Positions 9,833-20,516 of a DNA stretch of 64,000 nt are shown piece by piece (within the stretch, counting starts at the first letter, position 1; the number at the start of each line of letters is the position of its first letter). The position numbers and the translations under genes are program-made. The notes beneath the pieces are model-generated. The model saw only the letters and a list, made by a program, of their open reading frames with translations. It did no database searches and was not told where the DNA came from. Source of the stretch: Arthrobacter sp. Hiyo4 (lineage in GTDB: Bacteria > Actinomycetota > Actinomycetes > Actinomycetales > Micrococcaceae); NCBI GenBank assembly GCA_002370555.1, contig AP014718.1:3410001-3474000 (forward strand), written 5' to 3'.

Positions 9833-10463
9833 CAGCAACCCGGCAGGTCGCGCTCGTGACAGGCGCTTCCTCAGGCATCGGCAAGCCACAGCGATCGCAC
9901 TCGCCGCCGCGGGTTTCCAGGTGATCGGAACCGGCCGCAACACCGCGCGAGCCACCGCGCCCGCCGGGGTGACCTACCTCGACCTCGACGTGACCAGCGA
10001 CGAATCGATCGCCTCTCTGGTCCAGCAGGTGATCGACCGGCTCGGGCACATCGACGTCTGGTCAACAACGCCGGCGTCGGCGCCACCGGCGCCGCCGAGG
10101 AGTTCTCCGTCGCTCAGACGTAGGACATCTTCGACATCAACGTCTATGGCGTTATGCGGATGACCAAGGCGGTCCTGCCGTACATGCGCGCTCAACGGCG
10201 CGGACGCATCATCAACGTCTCATCCCTCAGCGGATTCGTCCCCAGCCCGTTCATGGCCCTCTACGTCTCGACCAAGCACGCGATCGAGGGCTACTCCCAC
10301 TCGCTGGACCACGAAGTCCGCGAGCACGGCGTCCGGATCCTGCTGGTCGGGCCGGCGCGATCAACACTCCATTCGGGGCCAACAGCGTGCAGGCCGACAC
10401 CGCGTCCTTCCGGCCCGGATCTTCGACCGCATTGTCCGCAGATTCAACCGGATGCCGAGCTGA
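9829..10463 (+). pseudogene. Short-chain dehydrogenase/reductase, disrupted
   Basis: A second SDR starting MTATRQVALVTGASSGIG, with DVLVNNAGVGATG, then INVSSLSGFVPSPFMALYVS and TKHAIEGYSHSLDHE (Ser-Tyr-Lys catalytic set). Single-base losses are seen near 9885, 10062, 10358 and about 10400. In addition, an in-frame TAG at 10121-10123 interrupts VAQT-DIFDINVYG, which a missing base cannot explain. The tail reads RIFDRIVRRFNRMPS and stops at 10463, giving about 212 residues. This is short for the family (usually 240-280), so the C-terminus may be lost. It is coupled to the preceding SDR. Confidence 0.7.
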
Positions 10464-10492
10464 CGCTCACCTTCGAGCAGCCGGACACGCTC

Positions 10493-10523
10493 GAGAGGCC
10501 GCAGCAAATGCTGCGGCCCTCTC
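10493..10523. terminator. Intergenic hairpin between convergent genes
   Basis: GAGAGGCCGCAGCA pairs with TGCTGCGGCCCTCTC around a two-base AA loop, with one bulged C. It lies 29 bp past the SDR stop and 12 bp before the convergent enoyl-CoA hydratase stop. There is no long T-tract, but the position fits a shared terminator. Confidence 0.65.
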
Positions 10524-10535
10524 GTGGTGGATGTG

Positions 10536-11364
10536 TCAGCGTCGCTGGTTGGCGATGCCGATGTACTCGCCGAGCCTGTACTCCAGGTCCGTGCCGGCCT
10601 GCTCTGCAAGCGCCTGGGTGCCTGCGGCGCGAGTGAGGAATCCAGGCAGGGTGAGGGAGTGCGCGAACTCGCCGTAGGCGGCGACGAGGTCCGCGTCCGG
10701 CGGTAGCGAAGCCCGGTTGATCATCGCCTTGGCCGACGCCAGGGAGGCGCGGTCGAAGGACGCCAGCCGAGCGACGATGGCGTCGACGAACGCATCCAGC
10801 TCGGCGTCGGGCAGGGCGCGGGTGACCCAGCCCCATTCCTCTGCGGTGGATGCGTCGTAGTCGGCGCTTGTGAGGATCACCTCCAGTGCCCGGTCACGTC
10901 CGATGGTGCGCGGAAGCCGCTCCGTACCGCCACCACCGGGCAGCAGACCACCGCCGACCTCGGGCTGCCCGAAGATTGCCTTTTCGCGGCTGGCGTAGCG
11001 CAGGTCGAACGCGAGTGCGAGCTCGTTGCCCCACCACGGGTGCGGCCCCGGATGGTTGCGATGGTGATGTAGGGGCCTTGGAAAGCTTCAGGACCAGGTC
11101 GGTCCACACCGGCACTGCTCCCTCGCCTTCAGGGGCGGGAAAGTCGGCGGCCGCGGCGAGGTCGAAGTGGTTGTAGAAGAAGTCGGGCACACCGCTGTCG
11201 AATACAACGACCTGGATGTCGGGATCAGTCGCCAACTCTTCGACGATCTCGGTGAGACGATGGACGGTCTCGCCGACGATGAGGTTCACGGGCGGGTTCG
11301 CGAAGGTGATCTTCGCGACCTGTGGTGAGGTGCGTTCAACGTGGATGGTGCTCTGCTCGGTCAT
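10536..11364 (-). CDS. Enoyl-CoA hydratase/isomerase family protein (frameshifted)
   Basis: A crotonase-fold protein of about 276 residues. The N-terminus reads ERTSPQVAKITFANPPVNLI; then VVVFDSGVPDFFYNHFDL, KLSKAPYITIATIRGRTRGG, GNELALAFDLRYASREKAIF and GQPEVGGGLLPGGGGTERLP follow. The last two carry the oxyanion-hole and active-site loop of the family. The C-terminal domain runs from VILTSADYDASTAEEWGWV. Two frame changes (near 11080 and 11035) restore with single bases. It is the last gene of a minus-strand unit with an alpha/beta hydrolase (3-bp gap) and an oxidoreductase. The substrate is unknown; the set could degrade an aliphatic or aromatic acid. Confidence 0.8.
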
Positions 11365-11366
11365 GT

Positions 11367-12206
11367 TCAGCTCCTGAGGAACTCTGCCGCGATAGGGGCG
11401 AACTTGTCGTGGAACTGAAAGATACCGCCGTGGCCGGAGCCGGGTAGATGATCAGTTCGGAGCCGTTGATGCGGCGGTGCAGGTCCTCGGAGAGGACCGA
11501 GGGCACCATCCGGTCGTTGTCCCCGTTGGCGATCAGGGTGGGCTGGGTGATCTTCGACAGGTTTGCCGGCGTCCCGCGACCCCACTTCTTAATGGCTTTC
11601 AGCTGGGTCTGGAATGCCTTGACCTTGATAGGGGCGTCGCGGTCCGCGGTACGCTCCTCGAGTCGCCTCACGAATGCCTTACCGGCTTGCTTGCCGGCGG
11701 TGTCGCGGTTGAAGAACAGGAACTCCTTCGGGTCGGATCGGGTCAGGGCCGCGCGAAGCATGTCGTAGTAGGTGGTCCCGGCGACCTTGTCCATGCCCTT
11801 GCCGCCCTTCGGGCCGGTGCCGGTGAGAACCAGCTTGCGGACGAGATCCGGGTGCTTGAGCACCAGGGCCTGGGCCACCATACCGCCGAGGGAGAAGGAG
11901 AAAATGTCGATCTTCTCGAATCCGAGCGCCGTGATGAAGGTGTAGGCGTCGTCGGCCATCGCCTCAATGCTGTCGGGCACCTGGCCGGTCGAGGCGCCGA
12001 CACCTTGGTTGTTGAAAGTGATGACGTGGCGGTTTTTGCGATGGGGTCGATGATGCGTGGATCCCAGTTATCCAGGGTCGCGGCGAGGTGGACGAAGAAG
12101 ATGACGGGGATGCCGCCTTTGGGCCAAGCTCCCGGTAGGCGTAGGTGACGCCGCCGGCGCTGATTCGGCGGGACGGCGCTTCGGCATAGGACGTAACAAC
12201 GGGTTC
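11367..12206 (-). CDS. Alpha/beta hydrolase (frameshifted near the N-terminus)
   Basis: An alpha/beta-fold hydrolase. Beta strands and the HLAATLDNWDPRIIDPIAKN oxyanion region lie at the N-terminus. The nucleophile elbow FSFSLGGMVAQAL carries the catalytic Ser, NGDNDRMVP the acid region, and YPGSGHGGIFQFHDKFAPIA the catalytic His. Frame changes near 12125, 12035 and 11440 fit single missing bases. No convincing start codon was found: homology begins at about 12206 and overlaps the region just after the oxidoreductase stop. The family includes haloperoxidase-like and non-haem hydrolases. It is co-oriented with the crotonase and oxidoreductase. Confidence 0.75.
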
Positions 12207-12294
12207 GTTTAAGGGTTTGCGGGTGTTGACGGCGGTCCTCTGTGAAGTTGGTTGGTAGTTGTCTGATGAAGATGGGGCGGGTGCCCTGGAAGGC

Positions 12295-13012
12295 TCAGGG
12301 GTTGCTGACGACTGCCTTGCCCCGGATGCCTCCCTTTTCCAGGCCCTCGAGGGCCTCGACGGTCTGGCCGAAGGGGAAAACTCGGCCGACGACGGGGCGG
12401 AGCGCGCCGTCGTCGATCAGTGCGGTGATCTGGCGCAGCTGGTCGCCGCTGGCGCGCATGAAGAGGAACTGGTAGCTGACGCCGAGCTTCCTGGCCTGCC
12501 GGCGGATACCTGCGCTGAGGCCGCTGATCGCCAGGCGGAGCACCGGATTCAGGCCGGCTTCGCGGGCAAAGGCCGGGTCTGGAGGCCCGGCAATGCCGAT
12601 CGCCTTGCCGCCGGGCTTGAGCACACGAAGGGACTTCTCGAGATTTTCGCCGCCGAGGCTGTCCAACACCAGGTCGTAGCCGCTCAGGAGCTGTTCGAAG
12701 TCTTGGCTGCGGTAGTCGATGACGATGTCGGCGCCGAGCTCGCGCACGAAATCCATGTTTGAGGCACTCGCTGTGGTCGCGACGGTCGCCCCGAGGTGCT
12801 TGGCGAGTTGGATCGCGATCGATCCGACTCCCCGGCGCCGGCGTGGATGAGGACCTTCTGGCCGGGCCGCACGTTGCCGCGCTCAACAAGCGCCTGCCAC
12901 GCGGTCAGGGCAACCAGTGGCAGCGAGCCCGCCTCCTCCATGCTGACTGAAGCCGGTTTCAGCGCAAGATCGGCCTCGGCGATGGCGATTCGCTCGGCGA
13001 ACGTGCCGATGC
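12295..13012 (-). pseudogene. Zinc-type/quinone NADP-dependent oxidoreductase, N-terminus lost
   Basis: A medium-chain dehydrogenase/reductase of the quinone oxidoreductase branch. Visible segments are AIAEADLALKPASVSMEEAG, SLPLVALTAWQALVERG, GQKVLIHAGAGG-type nucleotide site, GADIVIDYRSQDFEQLLSGY, VLDSLGGENLEKSLRVLKPG and the C-terminal VFPFGQTVEALEGLEKGGIR. At least one single-base shift sits near 12830-12760. The first ~90 residues (the GroES-like half) are absent: homology stops abruptly at IGTFAE near 13010, where sequence on the other strand switches to an MFS transporter tail. The promoter of this minus-strand unit is therefore missing. Confidence 0.75.
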
Positions 13013-13240
13013 CTGGTGCTGGCCGTCACCACGGCAATGGTAAGCGGTCACGGCAATGCGCCCGAGGCAGGTGCCGCCGTCGACGCCGCCGCGATGCTGG
13101 AACAGTACCGGCCGGGCCTGATCCTCAGCGCCGCGGTGGCCGTGGCTGCCCTCCTCGTTGCTGCGACGCCCAAGCTGTCGCTGGGCAAACGGCGACAGCC
13201 GGTAGTTGAAGCCGACGGGCGTTTCTTGGACACACCATGA
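13013..13240 (+). pseudogene. C-terminal fragment of an MFS (DHA2-type) efflux transporter
   Basis: A 75-residue stretch with AVTTAMVSGHGNAPEAG, then LEQYRPGLILSAAVAVAALL (a membrane helix) and a charged tail ending GRFLDTP. It resembles the last helix and tail of 14-helix DHA2-family drug exporters. Everything upstream of the last helices is missing, and the fragment abuts the truncated oxidoreductase on the opposite strand. It is not expected to function. Confidence 0.6.
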
Positions 13241-13390
13241 GCCTTGAGGATATGGCGGAAATACCTCTCGCTTCCCTAACGCTGGATAAGCCAGGATATG
13301 GACTGCGCCACGGAAAACACTGGGTGAACGTCTGGCTAACTAGGCAAAAAGCCGCCCCTTGACCCTTTGAGCGTGCGGATACTGGAAGGC

Positions 13391-15031
13391 ATGACTAACT
13401 TTACTCGTCGTCAAGTTCTGCGCTCAGCAGGGGTCGCTGCCGTGGCTGGGGCCATGGTCTCTGGCACCGCAGCAAGTGGCTTTTCCGCCTCACAGGGCGG
13501 CGTCTTCTGCCACGGGGTCGCCTCGGGAGACCCGATGGCGGACAGCGTGCTGCTTTGGACCCGCGTGACACCAGCGCCCGCAGCGCTGCCAGGCACAGGG
13601 CTGGGCCCGGATGTGTCCGTCGGCTGGGAAATCGCTGCGGACGCCGGCTTCAAGAAGATCGTGGCCAGGGGTACTGCGGCCACCGGCGCGGCCCGGGACC
13701 ATACGGTCAAGGTCATCGCCGGCCGGCTGGCCGCCGCCACCAACTACTGGTATCGCTTCAAGCTGGGACAGGCCGTATCGCCGGCGGGCCGTACGCGCAC
13801 CGCCCCGCGGCGGGTGCGGCCGTGGACCGGCTGAAGTTCGGCGTCGTGTCTTGCGCCAACTGGCAGGCGGGCTACTTTTCGTCCTACCGCCATCTCGCCG
13901 CCCGCGGCGACCTCGACGCCGTGCTCCACCTCGGCGACTACCTCTACGAATACGGGCCCGGCGAATACCAGGCGCGCGACGTCGTCGTCCGTCCCCACGA
14001 ACCGCCCACGAAATGACACAGCTCGCGCACTACCGGCGCCGTCACGCCCAGTACAAAACCGACCCTGACCTGCAAGCCCTGCACGCCGCCGCCCCGTTCA
14101 TCGTGACGTGGGATGACCATGAATCGGCCAACGACGCCTGGAAGGGCGGCGCCGAAAACCATACGGAGGGCGCCGAAGGCGCGTGGAGCGAGCGCGTCGC
14201 CGCCGCGCAGAAGGCTTACGCCGAATGGATGCCCGTGCGCTATGAGCCGGGCGGCCAACTGTACCGACGCCTGGAATTCGGCTCCCTCGCCAGCCTGTCC
14301 ATGCTGGACCTGCGCTCCTACCGCGACCAGCAGGCCGCCAACGGTGCGGATCCCTCCGTTAGCAGCCCGCCCGCACTATCACCGGCGCCGCACAGATGGA
14401 CTGGCTGCTGGGCAACCTCAAGTCCACGGGCCCGCAATGGAAGCTTGTGGGCAATCCCGTCATGATTGCGCCGGTCCGCGTTCCCTCGACCCTGAACACC
14501 GCAGAGCTGGCCGGTGTGCAAAAGCTGATGGGCGGGACGAGCATCAGCGGCGTGCCTTATAACGTGGACCAATGGGACGGCTACGAGGCGGACCGCAACC
14601 GCGTGGTCCGCCACCTGCGGGATAACGCCGTCAAAGACACGGTGTTCCTCACCGGCGACATCCACTCCGGCTGGGCCTGCGATATCCCCGCGGATCCGGC
14701 CAGCTACCCGGCCACCGGTGATTCCGTGGCCGCGGAACTCGTCTGCACTTCCGTCACGAGCGACAACCTTGACGACATCCTGAACGTTCCGCCCCGGACC
14801 GCATCCGTCAGCGTCGAGAACGCCATCAAGGCGGCCAACCCGCACGTGAAGTACCTGGACTTCGACTCGCACGGCTACTCCGTCCTGGACGTGACAGCCG
14901 CCGGCGTTCGGATGGACTGGTACGTCCTCGCCGAACGCACCTCCGCCAGCTCAGGAGCCACACTGTCCACATCATTCAACGTCCAAGCCAACTCCGGCAA
15001 AGTCACCCCGACGCAGGGAGGACTCCAGTGA
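13391..15031 (+). CDS. phoD: PhoD-family alkaline phosphatase, Tat-exported (frameshifted)
   Basis: A secreted metallophosphatase/phosphodiesterase of about 547 residues. [20 protein letters not shown] is a twin-arginine signal. A PhoD N-terminal Fn3-like domain ([20 protein letters not shown]) precedes the metallophosphatase domain: [51 protein letters not shown] and [11 protein letters not shown] carry the metal-ligand Asp, Asn/Asp and His residues. Frame changes near 13805, 14010 and 14375 each fit one lost base in a G/C run. The next gene's GTG overlaps its stop by four bases, so the two exported hydrolases are coupled. A phosphate-scavenging role is inferred. Confidence 0.87.
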
Positions 15032-16335
15032 GCCGTTCAACGCAGCAGGGCACGCCCGCCGGCAGCAGACTTCCGACGCCGGGACGCCGGCAGTTCCTGC
15101 AAATCGCCGCCGCCGGCGGGGCCGCCGTCGTCCTTTCAGCGGCACCCGGCACCGCCTGGGCCGCCCCGCCGCTGGACGGACCCGAAGCTACGTGCTGGTG
15201 GTGGACGGCTGCCGGCCGGATGAGATTACGCCCGCGCTGACGCCGAGGCTGGCTGCACTGCGCGATGCCGGCAGCAATTTCCCGGCGGCACGCTCCCTGC
15301 CGGTAATGGAGACCATCCCCAACCACGTCATGATGATGTCGGGTGTCCGCCCGGACCGCTCGGGCGTGCCGGCCAACTCCATCTTCGACCGGACCGACGG
15401 CGTAGTCCGCGACCTCGACCGGTCCACGGACCTGCACTTCCCGACCTCCTGGAGCGGCTGCAGGAGCTCGGCCTCACCACCGGCTCCGTGCTGAGCAAGA
15501 AGTACCTTTACGGCATCTTCGGTGCCCGCGCCAGCTACCGGTGGGAACCCCAGCCACTGCTTCCCTTGACCGGCCACGCGCCCGACGCCGCCACCATGGA
15601 CGCCCTGCTGGCCATGGTGAACGGGCCGGACCCGGACTTTGTGTTCACCAATCTGGGCGACATCGACCGCGTGGGCCACTCGGACGTTTCCGGAACCACG
15701 TTGCGGGCGGCGCGTGAGGCTGCCCTGGCGGAAACAGACCTGCAGGTAGGGCGTTTCATCGACCACCTCAAGAACACCGGCAAATGGGACTCCAGCGTGG
15801 TGATGGTCCTCGCCGACCATTCCATGGACTGGTCCATCCCCAGCAACCTCGTCTCGATCAACCTCATCCTCCAGTCCCGTCCGGAGCTGCAGTCGAACAT
15901 CACGATTGCCCAGAACGGCGGCGCGGACCTGCTCTACTGGACCGGCCCGGAACCGGACCGCGGGGCCGGACTGGCCGCCGTCGAACAGCTGGTCCGGGCG
16001 CATGAGGGCGTGCTCTCGGTCAACAGGCCGGCGGACCTGCGGCTGGGCGACGAGGCTGGAGACCTGGTGGCCTACTGCCGGGCGGGCTGGCGCTTCTCCG
16101 ACCCGTACGTCGCGTCCAACCCGATCCCTGGCAACCACGGTCACCCGGCCACGGAGCCCATTCCCTTCTTCATATCAGGCGGCAGCCCGCTGGTGGTGAA
16201 GGGCTCGGTATCCTCCGAACCTGCCCGGACCATCGACGTCGCGCCCACCGTCGGCAGCATCTACGGACTCAAGGCCCGGCCGGGGGCTACGACGGTACCG
16301 GCCGGGTCTCCGCCCTGCCGAAAGCGCGCAACTGA
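15028..16335 (+). CDS. Exported type I phosphodiesterase / nucleotide pyrophosphatase (alkaline phosphatase superfamily; frameshifted)
   Basis: A protein of about 436 residues starting at GTG. GRRQFLQIAAAGGAAVVLSA is a Tat-like signal. The catalytic domain has YVLVVDGCRPDEITPAL (first metal Asp), METIPNHVMMMSGVRPDRSG (nucleophile Thr/Asn region), TNLGDIDRVGHSD, VVMVLADHSMDW and NPIPGNHGHP (later metal ligands). Frame changes near 15187, 15450 and 16280 are each repaired by one base. It overlaps phoD by four bases, suggesting a two-gene operon for extracellular phosphate-ester hydrolysis. Confidence 0.82.
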
Positions 16336-16410
16336 GGACGCACCGATAGGCTCTGCTGCCTGAACGATGCGGGCAGCAGCGAATGACCAGGTGTTGGCCG
16401 CAGGACTTGA

Positions 16411-16886
<476 letters not shown>

Positions 16887-17074
16887 CGCGGCAGTTCCGG
16901 CTGAAGGCCCTTTGGTTGGAAGCCCCTACGCGAGTTGGACTCAAGCGCGGGGCTTCCGGGGTTTCGGTGGGGGACCGAAACCGAGATCAATCTACCTAAT
17001 CCGCGCGGGCGCAAAGGTCGAAAATGGCCTGCCCGCGCAAATCTTCTGTGAACCGTGAGCCAGCCCGCAGGCAC

Positions 17075-17525
17075 TTAACCAGCTGGCCTCAACGAGGTGA
17101 TCATCCGTTTGATGTCCCGGTATTCCCGGGGTCTCTGCGTACTTCTTGGCCTGCTCCAGATACGGCAGGGACTCGGCCCCGGCGTCACGTTGTTCGCGGG
17201 GTTGTAGAACGCTCCAAACATGGCAGCGGTGGGCGGCCAGGTGAACAAGTGGAAGATCGCGCAGGCCGAGTCGCTCGTGGGCGCCGGGCCGCCCTGCGCC
17301 AGCAGCGGCAATTCTTCGGACTCCATCACCTCGTAGGGGAACCGCTCCAGGCACGTGGACCCGGTGGCCATGTTGGTGCGGTGGCACTTGGCGAGCTGGT
17401 CGCCGTCGGCGTTGCCGTGGCGGAGTTGACGGTGGGGCTGGGATTCGACGTCGAGCCTGGCTGCGGGCCGCCTCCCGCCAGATGAAGGTCCCGATGAAGC
17501 CACGCTGGCCAACGCCGTGGAGGCC
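17075..17525 (-). CDS. Unrecognised protein, frameshifted, start not found
   Basis: Third-codon-position bias marks minus-strand coding here. GFIGTFIWREAARSQARLDV is followed by HRQLRHGNADGDQLAKCHR, MATGSTCLERFPYEVMESEE, CAIFHLFTWPPTAAMFGAFY, then AESLPYLEQAKKYAET and a tail IKRMITSLRPAG ending at 17075. At least three single-base shifts (about 17450, 17180, 17130) break it. I do not recognise the family; no signal peptide or catalytic motif is evident. No start codon with a ribosome site was found, so the N-terminus may also be missing. Confidence 0.45.
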
Positions 17526-17902
17526 ATGTTTGGGTGGTCTCTCGGCGCGGGCCACGGGGGCACGCATCAAACGCATCACCACCCAGGAGGACCCGGTGCC
17601 GCACCCATGCAGCCGCACGCCAATCCGGCCAATACCGGCTGGCAACCTTGGAAGTGCTGCGGCTTGCGTGGGACGGGCTGATTCCGTGGTTAGGCAGGAG
17701 CCTGGCAAGACCCGCATATCCTGATCAAACCGCCACAGGGCGGGCTATCCGCCGCCGTCACGCCCTTGCCGCAACGGCAAGCGCTGCCGTCACAGAGGCC
17801 TTTACTTCAACCGGCGCGGTGGTCCACAATGGGTCCCACCACAGCCTCCGCTGGTTCAGGAGCGCGCTGCCCATCCGACCTGCCATACAGAGGGGCGCTG
17901 AT
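17526..17902. other. Non-coding or degenerate stretch
   Basis: About 375 bp with no supportable gene. Plus-strand frames contain His/Gly-rich sequence (17575-17640) without a start or a recognisable family. The end of the stretch holds the aminotransferase ribosome site (AGAGGGG near 17890). No hairpin terminator or clear promoter hexamers were seen. Confidence 0.4.
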
Positions 17903-19131
17903 ATGAACGATCCATCAGTTACAGGCGGGGCCTCTCCTGGTCAAGACGATGCGGTGTCTGATCGGGCAAGGCGGCTGGCATCCATCCCGTCCTTCCAGCG
18001 GATTGACGCCTTCCTCAACGAATCCGACTACGCCCGCCGCCACCTCATGCCGGGTGCCTGCGACTTCACGCTCGGCAACCCGCACCAGATGCCGGCGGAA
18101 CGTTACGTCCGTACGCTGCGGGACGCGCTGACTCCCCAGCATGATCAGTGGTTCGCCTACCAGACCAACGGCAAGGCCTCCCGGGAGGCGGCTGCGGAAT
18201 CCCTGCACCGGCTGCTGGCCGTGCCGTTCCGTTCCGAGGACATCTACCTCACCACCGGAGGCTTCGCCGCCATAGCGCTGGCCCTGAAGACCGTGGCTGA
18301 TCCCGGCGACGAGGTCATCTACAGCCTGCCGCCATGGTTCCTGTATGAGCCGCTGGTACTCGAGGCGGGACTCGTGCCGGTGAAGGTGAAAATCGACACC
18401 ATGACCTTCGACCTGGACCTCGGCGCCATCGAGGCGGCCATTACCGAGCGCACCCGGGTGGTCATCGTCAATTCCCCTAACAATCCCACGGGACGGATCT
18501 ATCCGCCCGAACTGCTGCGCCGGCTGGCGGATCTGCTGGAGGCAGCCTCGGCCAGGATCGGGCGGCGGATCTACCTGGTCTCGGATGAGCCCTACAACCG
18601 GATCGTGTTCGACGGCCTGCGCTTCCACAGCCCGGCGGAGTTCTATCCGCACACCCTGCTGGCCTACTCCTATGGCAAGACCCATCTCTCGCCTGGCGAG
18701 CGGGTGGGTTACCTGGCCCTGCCGCCCACCATTCCCCATCGGGACGAGATGAGCCACGCCATCACCGCCCTTCAGGTGGCCATGGGCTGGGTGTACCCGA
18801 ACGGCCTGCTGCAGCATGCGCTTCCCGAGTTGGAGGAGTTCTCCATCGACGTCAGCCAACTGCAGCGGCGCCGGGACCGTCTGGCCGACGCGCTCGGCAG
18901 CATGGGCTACCGCGTCCGGCTGCCGGAGGGAACGTTCTACCTCTACATACCGACGCCGATTCCGGACGACGAGGCGTTTACCGCATCGCTCGCCCGCCGG
19001 GATGTATTCGTGCTGCCGGCCAGCTGTTCGAAACCCCGGGCTTCTTCCGGATGTCCCTCACTGCGAACGAGGACATGATTGAACGCAGCCTGCCCGTGTT
19101 CGAAGAGGCCATGAAGCAAAGCCGCCCGTGA
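17903..19131 (+). CDS. Pyridoxal-phosphate class I/II aminotransferase (frameshift near C-terminus)
   Basis: A PLP enzyme of about 409 residues, fold type I. DFTLGNPHQMP lies at the N-terminus. YLTTGGFAAIALALKTVADP binds cofactor phosphate, VVIVNSPNNPTGRIYPPELL carries the Asn, LVSDEPYNRIVFDG has the Asp that contacts the pyridine, and YSYGKTHLSPGERVGYL carries the Schiff-base Lys. The frame breaks near 19020; one added base gives LPGQLFETPGFFRMSLTANE with the carboxylate-binding Arg and a stop at 19131. The ATG follows AGAGGGG. It is convergent with hutF. The amino donor is unknown. Confidence 0.87.
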
Positions 19132-19157
19132 TCCGGCCGGGCCGGTCCCCGCCCCGG

Positions 19158-20516
19158 TCAGGAGAAGTTCTTCAGGGCCGCCGTCAGCAGGTTCCCCGCC
19201 GCTCCCAGGCGGTGATGCACGCCGTCGGACGCCACCAATTCCCCGTTGATGACCACGGCCGTGACGTCGGCGGCGGTGGCGCTCAAGGGGAGCTGCTGCG
19301 GTTTCGATCCCGCGGTCCGTGCCGAGCCGGCGGCCACAGCCACCAGATCGCAGACAGCACCAACCCTTAGGGCCTCCGGTGCCACCGGCGTGGCCATGGA
19401 GCGGACTGCCCCCTGCGTGGCGGCGTGGAGCAGCTCCTCCGGTGAGAACCGGCCGCGTTCCCCGGAGCCCAGACGTTCCCCGTATTCCAGGGCCCGCATC
19501 TCGATCCAGGGGTCGATCACGGCATGCTGGTCGGTCCCCAGCGCGATGGAGGCGCCGGCGTCGGCCAGCGCCCGGGCCGGCCCGATGCCGTCGGCCAGGT
19601 CCGCCTCGGTGGTGGGACACATGACCACTGTTGCCCCGGCGTTTCCGAGCAAAGCGATGTCTTCCGGCGTCAGATGCGTGCAGTGGACTGCAGACAGGCG
19701 CCGGCTCAGCAGGCCGTGCCGCGCCAGGAGTCCTGTGGGCGTGAGCCCGTGCGCTGCCAGGCACGCCGCGTTCTCGGCAGGCTGCTCGCTCAGGTGGATG
19801 TGCAGAGGCAGGTCGTGCGGCAGCCGCTCGGCCACCACGGCCAGGTCAGCCTCCGGCACCCCGCGGACGGAGTGCAGCGCGGCCCCCACACTGACCATGT
19901 CCGGCGGGAAGGTCCCCGCGATGTGGGTCCGGAGGGACGCCAACCGGTCAAGCCACGCGTGCACGTCCACGTCACCGAACCTGGCCTGCTCCTGGCTCAG
20001 CGGCATGCCAATGCCGCCGGCCAGGTACAGGGTATCCAGAAGCGTCAGCCGGATCCCGGCGGCAACAGCAGCCCTGGCCAGGGCAAGCTCCATGGCATGC
20101 GGTTCCGCGTACGGCTTGCCGCCGGGCTGGTGGTGGACGTAATGGAACTCGGCCACGCTGCTGAAGCCGGCCACCACCATCTCCGTGAAGACCGCCGTCG
20201 CGAGCTGTTCGTAGGCTTCGGGCGTCAACTCCGCTGCACTCCGGTACATGTGCTCCCGCCAGACCCAGAAATCGCCGCGGTTGTGATGCGTGCGGCCGCG
20301 CAGGATCCGATGGAACGCGTGCGAGTGGGCGTTGGCCGCGGCCGGGAAAACAACGCCCGGCAGGAGATGCGCGCCGGGCGAAGCGTCAACGGACGGGGAG
20401 ATACGGGTGATCCGGCCGTCCTCGGCCTCGATCTCAACCCGTTCGGCAACTGCGGGACCGGCACCAGGACCAGCCCCACCCTGGACTACCGCCTGCTCGC
20501 ACCAGTACCGCTTCAC
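19158..20516 (-). CDS. hutF: Formimidoylglutamate deiminase
   Basis: Amidohydrolase-superfamily enzyme that converts N-formimidoyl-L-glutamate to N-formyl-L-glutamate and ammonia in the five-step histidine pathway. The 452-residue protein has AANAHSHAFHRILRGR (first metal ligands), GDFWVWREHMYR (HutF-specific loop), FHYVHHQPGG, LHIHLSEQPAE, LSAVHCTHL and ALGTDQHAVIDPW (metal Asp region). It is intact and of family length. It overlaps the M20 amidohydrolase upstream by four bases, so they are translationally coupled. Confidence 0.93.
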   Translation of the reverse strand: MKRYWCEQAVVQGGAGPGAGPAVAERVEIEAEDGRITRISPSVDASPGAHLLPGVVFPAAANAHSHAFHRILRGRTHHNRGDFWVWREHMYRSAAELTPEAYEQLATAVFTEMVVAGFSSVAEFHYVHHQPGGKPYAEPHAMELALARAAVAAGIRLTLLDTLYLAGGIGMPLSQEQARFGDVDVHAWLDRLASLRTHIAGTFPPDMVSVGAALHSVRGVPEADLAVVAERLPHDLPLHIHLSEQPAENAACLAAHGLTPTGLLARHGLLSRRLSAVHCTHLTPEDIALLGNAGATVVMCPTTEADLADGIGPARALADAGASIALGTDQHAVIDPWIEMRALEYGERLGSGERGRFSPEELLHAATQGAVRSMATPVAPEALRVGAVCDLVAVAAGSARTAGSKPQQLPLSATAADVTAVVINGELVASDGVHHRLGAAGNLLTAALKNFS

